In this document: in pieces, positions 7,460-14,655 of the stretch | How positions within the stretch are numbered: the stretch's first letter is position 1 | Layout: each line of letters begins with the position of its first letter | NCBI RefSeq assembly: GCF_029023725.1 | Contig: NZ_CP119075.1 | Coordinates: forward strand, 5,327,501-5,391,500 | Origin: Synoicihabitans lomoniglobus | GTDB taxonomy: Bacteria; Verrucomicrobiota; Verrucomicrobiia; Opitutales; Opitutaceae | DNA: 64,000 nucleotides | Direction: 5' to 3' | Program-made: the position numbers and the translations under genes | The notes under the pieces: generated by a model | The model's database searches: none | Told to the model about the DNA's origin: nothing | The model's input: only the letters and a program-made list of their open reading frames with translations

Positions 7460-7867
7460 ATGAACTCGTCTCGAATTCTGGTGGATAACAACGCGCTCTC
7501 GGACCTGTTCGTCGGAGATGAGGGGTTGCAGGCGGATGCAGAGAGATTGAGGCGGAAGTTTCGTGATTGGATGGCTCCACCTCTTTGTCGCTACGAGTTC
7601 GGTAATGTATTGCGGACATATGTGCGAGCGGGGCGGCGGACGGAAGAGGTCGCCCAGTCGATGCTTGGGAAGGGACTGGGGATGGTGAGATTTTGCGAAG
7701 AGCCGTCCGACGAAGTGATTCTGGGGGTGGCGATGGCCAGCAATCTGACGTTTTACGATGCGACGTATGTTGCTTGTGCGAGGGCGCTGAGTCTGACGCT
7801 TTACACTCGGGACGGCGATATTCTGAGGAATTGTCCGGATGTGGCTCGCCGTATTTCAGAGGCGTAA
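7460..7867 (+). CDS. PIN-domain ribonuclease toxin VapC
   Basis: 135 residues from the ATG at 7460; a TTG at 7451 in frame is a less likely start. The PIN acidic residues are present: Asp9 in ILVDNNAL, Glu46 in CRYEFGNVL, Asp100 in FYDATYVACA and Asp118 in YTRDGDIL. This is the usual partner of FitA-like VapB antitoxins and should cleave RNA in the cytoplasm. It is uncoupled from vapB by an AT-rich gap that carries a TTC PAM and a protospacer for the crRNA-like element encoded just downstream (7883-7989). I infer that vapC has its own promoter repressed by Cascade. The gene converges on cas3. Confidence 0.9.
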   Translation: MNSSRILVDNNALSDLFVGDEGLQADAERLRRKFRDWMAPPLCRYEFGNVLRTYVRAGRRTEEVAQSMLGKGLGMVRFCEEPSDEVILGVAMASNLTFYDATYVACARALSLTLYTRDGDILRNCPDVARRISEA

Positions 7868-7882
7868 AGATTCCTCTGTTGT

Positions 7883-7989
7883 CGACATTGCCGGGCGCCT
7901 TTGTCCGGCGCGGTGTCGCGGATTGAAACATGTGTTGTAAGACTGATGTTGCGAATGGCCGGAGGGAGTGATCTCTCCGGCCGATTTTT
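7883..7989 (+). ncRNA. crRNA-like guide RNA (CreA-like): degenerate repeat, pseudo-spacer, terminator
   Basis: On the plus strand, 7919-7929 reads CGGATTGAAAC, identical to the 11-nt 5' handle produced from the array repeats. Directly before it is a hairpin different in sequence from the array repeat but placed the same: CGACA (7883-7887) pairs with TGTCG (7914-7918) and GCCGG (7890-7894) with CCGGC (7905-7909), with two possible U-G pairs between. The stem base is exactly where Cas5c would cut. A pseudo-spacer starts at 7930 and runs about 27-32 nt into a terminator hairpin at 7957-7989. Its first 17 bases match the vapC upstream region next to a TTC PAM. It may be processed from the vapC transcript or have its own promoter in the vapC 3' end; I see no strong promoter. 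Confidence 0.85.
7957..7989 (+). terminator. Rho-independent terminator after vapC and the crRNA-like element
   Basis: GGCCGGAG (7957-7964) pairs perfectly with CTCCGGCC (7975-7982) and is followed by GATTTTT (7983-7989). The T-run is on the plus strand only, so it ends plus-strand transcripts of vapC and the guide RNA rather than cas3. Confidence 0.8.
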
Positions 7990-8008
7990 GGCAAGGAGGG
8001 TGAAGAGC

Positions 8009-10393
8009 TCACAGGCAAAAGGCGTTGGGATCGGAGGGGGCGTCGGGGCGTTTGAGACCGGTTTGAGGGTGGTAGGCGTTTTCAGGGTGCTCGAGAATGG
8101 CGAAGGCTTCTTCGCAGTGGAGGCTGACTTGGGTTTTGAGGTGCTGCCACTCGCCGTCATAGACTTGGACCGTGAATTGCTGGGCGCGGCGGTAGTGGCT
8201 GCGGTTGGGGACGCGGTTTTGTTTTTTGAGGTCGCGGATTTCCTGGGCGAGTTGCTGGCCTTCCACTCCCCACGGGATGAGGACGGGATGGGTGTTGGTG
8301 TCGATGAGGCGAAATCGTTCAGCGGCAGTTTTGAATTTGTAGGTGCGAGCCCATGAGTCGCTTTGGTCATTCGGGTTGAAGCAGGCTTCGCCGGAGACGA
8401 TGTGGGGTTTGTCCCAACGGTCGGTTTTGGGTCCCGCTTGCCAGATGGCGTGCTCGAAATAAGTGCGAATGAGCGGGGGGTCGAGGAGATCGCGGTTTCC
8501 GAGATTGGGGAGGATTTGGGCGCGGGTGATCGCGGCGTTGGCGCTGATGTCGGCGAGACCTTTCGGGATGGGGTGGTCAGTGGGGGAGAAGAGAAAGACG
8601 CGGCCTTTGACGCGGGTGCCGTCGGCTGTTTTAAGTTCGCCGTTCCGATTGCAGCGACCGGCGGCTTGGGCGAAGGAATCGAGACCGCATTCGGCGCGGT
8701 AAACCGTCGGGAAGCTGATATCGACACCGGCTTCGATGAGTTGGGTGGAGACGAGGACGACGGATTGTCCTGATTTCCGCAGGGTTTTGGCTGCATCGAG
8801 AACGGCGACCACATGCGCCGGACACATACGGGCGGAGAGATGGAGAGCGTTGGTGTGGTGGCTCAGTTTCTCGTGAAACGTCCTCGCGGCTTTGGTGGTG
8901 TTGAGGATGAGGAGACAGCCGGAGGCAGCGTGGGGGAGGAGATGGGCGAGGAGCTGGTCGTCGTCGACGAGGCCGAGGTCTTGGCTGGTGACGCGTTCCA
9001 GGGTGTGAAAGAGGGCGGATTCGTCACGGATGATGGCGGTGATTTCTTCGGGCGGGATGCCGATGTCGAAATCATCGCGACGATCGACAGCGGGCTGAGT
9101 GGCCGTGCATAGGACGGCGGTAGAGTGAAGGTCGTGGACGAGACAGCGAAGCGCGCGGAGGATCGGATGGAGTAGCGAACTGGGGAGCGCTTGGACTTCG
9201 TCAAAGATCAGGACACTGCGGGCGATGCGGTGGAGCTTGCGGCAGGCACTGGTGCGGTTGGCGAAGAGGGATTCGAAGAATTGGACGTTGGTGGTGACGA
9301 CGAGCGGAGCGTCCCAGTTCTCCGCCGCTAGGCGGTTTTGTTCGGTCTCTTTTCTCGGATCGAACTTGGAGTGGTGCTCGAGAACGATTTCCCGGCCCAT
9401 TTCATTTGAAAGGTCGCAGAAGACTTGGCGGAAGACGTCGGCGTTTTGCTTGATGATGCTTGTGAAGGGGATGACGAGGACGACTCGTTGTTGGCCGTTC
9501 CGTAGGGCGTGGCGGAGAGCGAAAAGCAGGGATGAGAGGGTCTTTCCGCCGCCGGTGGGGACGGTGAGGGAGAAGAAACCATGTTCGTTTTCAGCAGCGT
9601 GGATACAGTCGTGCCGGACTATATCGCGGGCTTGATTGACGGGGTCCTCGCCGGGACTCCCGAATTCTTTCTCCAGATGGGTTTCAAGAGCAACGAGCAT
9701 GCGGAAGAGCGTGTCCTCGGGCCAAGGTTGTCGGAGGCTATCGAGCTTCGGCTGCATGAAAGACTCGGTGGCGAGGAAGTCGGCATCGACGAGGCAGGAA
9801 AAGAAGAAGCGAAGCATGAAAGCCATGCCGTCGTTTCCCGCATCGGATCGACTAAGGGGCGGCGCGGGTATGGATTCGGTTAGGGGGACGGCGGCGGATT
9901 CGGCATGCGAACGCCATTCGTTGATGGATTTTGGGAGTCGTTCGGTGAACAACTGGTTGGCATCGGCTAGTCCGGCGTGATGCCCGGCGATAATGTAGCT
10001 GAGCAGGTCTCCGAAAGGAGTAAGCCCGTGGCTGTGCACGGCTCCTGCGGTTGAGTGATCTTCCTTTCTTGGTGGATTGGCCTGATTCTCGGAGGCGTGT
10101 GGATCAGCCTTGGACTTGAGGTAAGTTTGCCACTCGGGCGCGAATTTGCCGAGGTCGTGCCAGAGGCCGGTGAGGCGACCCCACTCGCGGGCGGATTCGC
10201 GGTCGGGGCCGGGCGGGAACATGGCGGCCGCGAATTCGGAGGCGAGGTGGGCGACTTTGTTGAGGTGGCCGTGGTCGCGTTCGAGAGCTGCGCAGTGCGA
10301 GCAATGCCCGTCGGTGAGCGTTGCACAATCGGGAGTGAAGAGCGGTTCCCAAGTGGATGATGGGCCGTCAGTGGTGTGCGCGTAGTGCGTCAT
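8009..10393 (-). CDS. cas3: CRISPR-associated helicase/nuclease Cas3 (type I-C)
   Basis: 794 residues from the ATG at 10393; a GTG three codons earlier is possible. The N-terminal HD nuclease domain shows WHDLGKFAPEW (about 78-88), DHSTAGAVHSH and AGHHAGLAD. The superfamily 2 helicase follows with Walker A VPTGGGKT (about 278-285), motif II DEVQ (about 398-401) and motif VI QAAGRCNRNGE (about 576-586). Cas3 is recruited by Cascade to a full R-loop and degrades target DNA. It is separated from cas5c by the plus-strand vapBC unit, so it needs its own promoter upstream of 10393, where I see no clear consensus. Confidence 0.96.
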   Translation of the reverse strand: MTHYAHTTDGPSSTWEPLFTPDCATLTDGHCSHCAALERDHGHLNKVAHLASEFAAAMFPPGPDRESAREWGRLTGLWHDLGKFAPEWQTYLKSKADPHASENQANPPRKEDHSTAGAVHSHGLTPFGDLLSYIIAGHHAGLADANQLFTERLPKSINEWRSHAESAAVPLTESIPAPPLSRSDAGNDGMAFMLRFFFSCLVDADFLATESFMQPKLDSLRQPWPEDTLFRMLVALETHLEKEFGSPGEDPVNQARDIVRHDCIHAAENEHGFFSLTVPTGGGKTLSSLLFALRHALRNGQQRVVLVIPFTSIIKQNADVFRQVFCDLSNEMGREIVLEHHSKFDPRKETEQNRLAAENWDAPLVVTTNVQFFESLFANRTSACRKLHRIARSVLIFDEVQALPSSLLHPILRALRCLVHDLHSTAVLCTATQPAVDRRDDFDIGIPPEEITAIIRDESALFHTLERVTSQDLGLVDDDQLLAHLLPHAASGCLLILNTTKAARTFHEKLSHHTNALHLSARMCPAHVVAVLDAAKTLRKSGQSVVLVSTQLIEAGVDISFPTVYRAECGLDSFAQAAGRCNRNGELKTADGTRVKGRVFLFSPTDHPIPKGLADISANAAITRAQILPNLGNRDLLDPPLIRTYFEHAIWQAGPKTDRWDKPHIVSGEACFNPNDQSDSWARTYKFKTAAERFRLIDTNTHPVLIPWGVEGQQLAQEIRDLKKQNRVPNRSHYRRAQQFTVQVYDGEWQHLKTQVSLHCEEAFAILEHPENAYHPQTGLKRPDAPSDPNAFCL

Positions 10394-10508
10394 GGCGGAC
10401 ACACTTTAGCAGAGGGGGTGGGACACAGGATGGGGCATTCCAAATGTTATGCTCGTTTCTAAAGCATAGAACGTGCGCCCACCGATCGATCTTTCAGGGA
10501 ACGAAAAA

Positions 10509-11510
10509 CTATTTGGCCCCGTGGGTGCGTTCCCAGGCGAAGAGGTATTGCTGGGCCAAGCCCGCCGCCGGGCCGTAGTGGACGCGGCCGAAGTGGGCTA
10601 CTTGCGCGGGGCTCCAGCCGTCGAGGCCATAGCGGCGGGTCATCGCTTTGATCATCCAGGTATCGACGGGGAAAGCGGCGTGGTGACCGAGGCCGAAAAG
10701 GAGCACGCAGTCGGCGATTTTTTCACCGACGCCGGGCAGCGACAGGAGTCGCGTTTTGGCGGCGGTAAAGGGGAGCTGCGCGGTGGTGGCCAGCCAATCG
10801 GGTTCGGCGGCGAGCATGTCGGCCGTGCCTTTGATGTAGCGGGCGCGAAAACCAAGTTGGCAGGCGCGCAGGTCGGCTTCGGTTACAGTGGCGAGTTGGG
10901 CCCAAGTCGGCAGCGCCCGCGGCAGTTTGTCACCTAATAGATGACAAGCTGCGGGGGGCAACGGGGCGCCGTGGCGCTCAGCGAGGAGCGCAATCATCTG
11001 CTTGATTTGCACGATCTGCTTGGTGGCGCTGCAGAGGAAACCGAGGAGCGTTTCGCCGAAGGGTTGGCGGAGGATGCGCAGGCCGGGATAGGCGGCGACG
11101 CAGGTCGCGAGATGCGGGTCGCTGGCGGTCGGTAGAATCGCGGCGGTGGTGTCGTCGCACGCGAGGTAGTGTCGCAGCGCGGGCTCGGTGGTGGGAGCGG
11201 TGGCGATGGGGGCCGACCACTCCAGGTGCTGGGGTGACGTGAGCGGCGTGCTCGGTGGAGCTGTCGGTGAAGAGGCCGCTTTTGAGTCGGTGGGCTGGGG
11301 TGACTGAAGCGGCGGGCTCGGCGAGCCAGCCCTACCCGGGGCGAGGCGGAGGCGGGCGAGGTGGGTGGACCACTGGCCTTGCCAGGAGTCGTCGGGTTGG
11401 CGGTGCCAGCGGAAGGCTTGGCCGCCGTCGAGTTGTTCGGCGAGGACGGCGGGTGGGAAGGTTGGGGCGCCGTCGAGTGGGGTCCACGGCGTCCAGCCGG
11501 GGTCGCTCAT
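10509..11510 (-). CDS. DNA-3-methyladenine / 8-oxoguanine-type DNA glycosylase
   Basis: 333 residues from the ATG at 11510, chosen because it overlaps the preceding stop by 4 nt (ATGA). N-terminal OGG_N-like region with GGQAFRWHRQPDDSW (about 30). The C-terminal HhH-GPD domain contains GFLCSATKQIVQIKQMI, the hairpin LPGVGEKIADCVLLF and the catalytic region FPVDTWMIKAM, whose VDTW aspartate is the usual catalytic residue; in OGG1 a lysine in the helix-hairpin-helix is the nucleophile and here GVGEKIADC carries a lysine at that place. It should remove oxidised or alkylated bases. A proline/threonine-rich linker of about 60 residues lies between the halves. It is translationally coupled to an alpha-E protein gene. 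Confidence 0.9.
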   Translation of the reverse strand: MSDPGWTPWTPLDGAPTFPPAVLAEQLDGGQAFRWHRQPDDSWQGQWSTHLARLRLAPGRAGSPSPPLQSPQPTDSKAASSPTAPPSTPLTSPQHLEWSAPIATAPTTEPALRHYLACDDTTAAILPTASDPHLATCVAAYPGLRILRQPFGETLLGFLCSATKQIVQIKQMIALLAERHGAPLPPAACHLLGDKLPRALPTWAQLATVTEADLRACQLGFRARYIKGTADMLAAEPDWLATTAQLPFTAAKTRLLSLPGVGEKIADCVLLFGLGHHAAFPVDTWMIKAMTRRYGLDGWSPAQVAHFGRVHYGPAAGLAQQYLFAWERTHGAK

Positions 11511-12556
11511 GCGGTGGCGACTTCTTCGTATTCGGACTGAAGGAAGGCGCGACCGACGTCGGTGTGAATCCCGATGATCTTGACCTGAAATTGATCGAGG
11601 TATTCGTGCAGTCCACTCGCGATGACGGCATCGATATCGGTTTGTTCGAGGTGGGCGCGCAACTTGCCGAGTTGTTCGAAGGTGTGCTTCGCGTTGGCCG
11701 TGGTATCGGCGTCGGCGATGATTTGGCGCACGCAGTTTTCGGCGGCGATGATGGCGGACAGCAACGAGCGGGGGAAGGCCCGGTCGCGGATGAGGTAGTC
11801 GAGCACGCGGGTGAGGGTGAGCTGGCCGCGTTTGGAGCGGCGGAAGGCTTCGAAGGCGGAGCAGGAGCGCAGCACGGAAGCCCATTGCACGATGTCGAGC
11901 GCGGCGCCGACCTGATGGTTGGGCGGCAGGATCATGTAGTATTTGATGTCGATGATCCGCGACACGTTGTCGGCGCGTTCGAGGTAGCGGCCGAGTTGGT
12001 AGAACCACCAGCCTTCGTCGCGCGGGAGCATGGACTCGGCGACGCCGTAGAGTTGCTGGATGCGCAGCTTGAGCTGCGACAGGTATTCGCTCGGACCAAA
12101 CTGGGTATAGGACTCGTAGTCGTGTTGTTTGAGCTCGAGGTAGAACGTATTGAGCGTCTCCCACATTTCGGAGGCGATCTGGTCCTGAATGCAGCGGGCG
12201 TTTTCGCGGGCGGCGAAGATACAGGAAACGAAGGACGAGGTGTTGCGCCGGTCGAACAGGAGGTATTCGACGACGTTGCGTTCGTCGGTGGTTTCGCCGT
12301 AGAGTTTGACGAAATCCTTTTCATCGCCGGTCACGTAAACGAGGGGTTCCCAGGCGCGGGGGTCGTCGGAATCCTGTTGGGCGTCGAGGTCGAGCACGAG
12401 CTGGGCGTTGACGTCGATGAGGCGGGCGGTGTTTTCGGCGCGTTCGAGGTAGCGGGCGGTCCAGTAGATGAGGTTGGCGACGCGGCTGAGCATGCCCGAG
12501 CGGGGAGCGACGGGATTGCTGGTCTGGGATTGGGACTGGGAGGACGTGGTGGTCAT
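11507..12556 (-). CDS. Alpha-E domain-containing protein (DUF403)
   Basis: 349 residues from MTTTSSQSQS at 12556. The family pattern MLSRVANLIYWTARYLERAE followed by NTARLIDVN is clear, as is YQLGRYLERADNVSRIIDIK. The protein is nearly all helical. DUF403 proteins occur beside circularly permuted ATP-grasp ligases (here immediately upstream) and usually a transglutaminase-like protease, and are thought to take part in making a peptide-like compound. The start lies 14 bp after the ATP-grasp stop and the stop overlaps the DNA glycosylase start. Confidence 0.92.
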   Translation of the reverse strand: MTTTSSQSQSQTSNPVAPRSGMLSRVANLIYWTARYLERAENTARLIDVNAQLVLDLDAQQDSDDPRAWEPLVYVTGDEKDFVKLYGETTDERNVVEYLLFDRRNTSSFVSCIFAARENARCIQDQIASEMWETLNTFYLELKQHDYESYTQFGPSEYLSQLKLRIQQLYGVAESMLPRDEGWWFYQLGRYLERADNVSRIIDIKYYMILPPNHQVGAALDIVQWASVLRSCSAFEAFRRSKRGQLTLTRVLDYLIRDRAFPRSLLSAIIAAENCVRQIIADADTTANAKHTFEQLGKLRAHLEQTDIDAVIASGLHEYLDQFQVKIIGIHTDVGRAFLQSEYEEVATA

Positions 12557-12570
12557 GGCGCGCGGCGGGA

Positions 12571-14067
12571 TTAGAGGGTGATGCGACCGGCGGTGGCCTC
12601 GGTGGCGGCGGGCGTAGGATCGTTGGTGTCGGCGAGCACCCAGGTGTCTTTCGAGCCGCCGCCCTGGGAGGAATTGACCACGAGTGAGCCGCGTTTGAGA
12701 GCGACGCGGGTGAGTCCGCCGGGCATGATTTTGACGTCTTTGCCGTAGAGAATGTAGGGGCGCAGATCGAGGTGACGGCCTTCGATGGCGTCGCCGCAAA
12801 CGGTGGGGGCGCGGGAGAGGCCGAGGGTGGGTTGGGCGATGAAGTTGCGGGGGTTGGCGATGATCTTGGCGCGGAAGGACTCGATCTCGGCCTTGGTCGA
12901 TTTGGGGCCGACCAACATGCCGTAACCGCCGGCTTCGTTGACGCTCTTGACGACGAAGTTGGGGAGGTTGTCGAGCACGTGCTGGAGCTCGGTCTGGTTG
13001 GAGGTGAGGAAGGTTTCCACGTTCGGCAGGATGGGGTCTTCGCCGAGGTAGAATTTGATCATGGCCGGCACGTAATAATAGATGGCCTTGTCGTCGGCGA
13101 TGCCGGTGCCCACGGGGTTGGTGAGGGCGACGTTGCCCTTGCGGTAAGCCTCGAAGAGGCCGGGCACGCCGAGCATGGAGTCCTTGCGGAACACGGTGGG
13201 GTCGAGAAAGTCGTCGTCGATGCGGCGGTAGATGACGTGCACCGGAGCGAGGCCGTGGGTGCGCTTCATGTAGACCCGGTCGTTTTCGACCACGAGGTCG
13301 CTGCCTTCGACGATTTGGATGCCCATCTGGCGGGCGAGGAAGGCGTGCTCGAAGTAGGCGGAGTTGTAGACGCCGGGGGTGAGCAGAACGACGGTGGGTT
13401 CGGGCACGTCGGGCGGCGCCAGACTGTGCAACAGGTCGAGCAGATCGATGGGGTAGTTCGAGACCGGCCGCACGTCGTAGTTGCGAAGCAGGTTGGGGAA
13501 AACGCGCTTCATGACCTGCCGATTCTCGAGCACGTAGCTCACGCCGGACGGCGTGCGGAGGTTGTCTTCGAGCACACAGTAGGTGCCGTGCTGATCGCGG
13601 ACGAGATCGGTGCCGTTGATGTGAACGTGTCGATCGAGCGGGAGCTTCACGCCGACGAGCGCCTTGCGGAAGTGGGAGCAGCTTTCGACGAGGGAACGGG
13701 GGACGATGCCCTCATTGACGATCTTTTGGTCGGAGTAGACGTCGCGCAGGAACAGGTCGAGGGCGATCATGCGTTGGCGCAGGCCGCTTTCGAGGTGTCG
13801 CCATTCTTCGGCGGAGATGATCCGAGGGATCATGTCGAACGGGAAAATTTTCTCGGTGCCCGCTTGGTCGGAATAGACGGTGAACGTGACCCCGCGGCGT
13901 TCGAACGTCTTGTCGGCGGTGTGTTGCCGCTCGACGAGTTCCTCCATGCCGTTCAGCTGCGCGTAACGATCGAAAAAACGTTGGTAGTGCGGCCGAGGTT
14001 CACCGGTGGCGGTGAACATCTCATCATAAAAAGGTCCGGTGTCGTAGTCGGCAAAAAGTTCGGCCAT
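12571..14067 (-). CDS. Circularly permuted type 2 ATP-grasp protein (DUF404/DUF407)
   Basis: 498 residues from MAELFADYDTGPFYDEMF at 14067, the usual start of the family; an in-frame upstream ATG at 14121 would overlap the preceding gene. Conserved segments: FPFDMIPRIISAEEW, GTYCVLEDNLRTPSGVSYVL, the ATP-grasp region NFVVKSVNEAGGYGMLVGP and DLRPYILYG. It should form an acid-amine bond using ATP. It leads an operon with DUF403 and a DNA glycosylase; the common transglutaminase partner is absent from this operon. Confidence 0.93.
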   Translation of the reverse strand: MAELFADYDTGPFYDEMFTATGEPRPHYQRFFDRYAQLNGMEELVERQHTADKTFERRGVTFTVYSDQAGTEKIFPFDMIPRIISAEEWRHLESGLRQRMIALDLFLRDVYSDQKIVNEGIVPRSLVESCSHFRKALVGVKLPLDRHVHINGTDLVRDQHGTYCVLEDNLRTPSGVSYVLENRQVMKRVFPNLLRNYDVRPVSNYPIDLLDLLHSLAPPDVPEPTVVLLTPGVYNSAYFEHAFLARQMGIQIVEGSDLVVENDRVYMKRTHGLAPVHVIYRRIDDDFLDPTVFRKDSMLGVPGLFEAYRKGNVALTNPVGTGIADDKAIYYYVPAMIKFYLGEDPILPNVETFLTSNQTELQHVLDNLPNFVVKSVNEAGGYGMLVGPKSTKAEIESFRAKIIANPRNFIAQPTLGLSRAPTVCGDAIEGRHLDLRPYILYGKDVKIMPGGLTRVALKRGSLVVNSSQGGGSKDTWVLADTNDPTPAATEATAGRITL

Positions 14068-14074
14068 AAAGAAA

Positions 14075-14557
14075 TCAGGATGAAGAGGAGCGTTCCCAAA
14101 GGAAGCTGTGTTGGGTAGCAAGCGAAGTGCCGTCGGGGGATAAAAGCGTCAGTCGCCAAGCGACCGGGCGTTCTTCCGAGTCAATCCAGTCGCGCCCGGT
14201 GAGGCCAGCGTGAATCGCGTGACTGCCGGCGGAGAGATCGAAGGAGAAGGTGTGGGTGTCGGGAACAGGATTACTCTCCCGCTGCACCTCGATGATGAGG
14301 GAGCAACCGGATTGGGCGGCGGTGGCGTCGGTGCGGATGAGCCAATAATAGCCGGCGCGGGCTTGGGGTTGGCTGCGCAGCGCGGCGGCGTTAATGGCAT
14401 CGGGACCGGCGCCGAAGTATTCACCCAGACGGGTGAAGCTGGCGGCGTCACGGTAGCCCGGCCAGACGCGTTCGAGGGTCACGGCTGCCGCGCCATCGGT
14501 CACGCCGGCGACCGGGGAAAGGGCGACGATCGCGAGGAATTGAAGGGGGAGACGCAT
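14075..14557 (-). CDS. Secreted protein of unknown function
   Basis: 160 residues. MRLPLQFLAIVALSPVAGV is a signal peptide. The mature part has a single cysteine and a beta-rich sequence with alternating hydrophobic residues (CSLIIEVQRESNPVP, THTFSFDLSAGSHAIHAGLT), suggesting a small beta-sandwich. I recognise no family. The stop is 7 bp before the ATP-grasp ATG, so it probably heads that operon. Confidence 0.6.
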   Translation of the reverse strand: MRLPLQFLAIVALSPVAGVTDGAAAVTLERVWPGYRDAASFTRLGEYFGAGPDAINAAALRSQPQARAGYYWLIRTDATAAQSGCSLIIEVQRESNPVPDTHTFSFDLSAGSHAIHAGLTGRDWIDSEERPVAWRLTLLSPDGTSLATQHSFLWERSSSS

Positions 14558-14655
14558 GGCGGGCAACCAAGGTGCGGTGCCCCTCGGACCGGTTCAAGCT
14601 TGGGAGGGAAAATTTGCCGTCGTATTATAATTACTCATACGAAACGGTCGGTGAT

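Noticed and set aside
7883..7929. Possibility that the repeat-like sequence is only part of a terminator or chance similarity
   Set aside because: The exact 11-nt handle, the stem ending exactly at it, and a PAM-adjacent patterned match of the following bases to the vapC upstream region together make chance unlikely. The real terminator is the separate hairpin at 7957-7989.
7170..8018. 282-residue minus-strand frame across vapBC
   Set aside because: It is proline/serine-rich without domain signs and lies opposite two recognisable genes and the crRNA-like element.
10509..12164. 551-residue reading frame for the DNA glycosylase
   Set aside because: The first 218 residues are arginine-rich antisense-like sequence overlapping the alpha-E gene in another frame. 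The glycosylase starts at 11510 with a 4-nt overlap.
11255..12574. 439-residue plus-strand frame
   Set aside because: It is antisense to the alpha-E and glycosylase genes and lacks domains.
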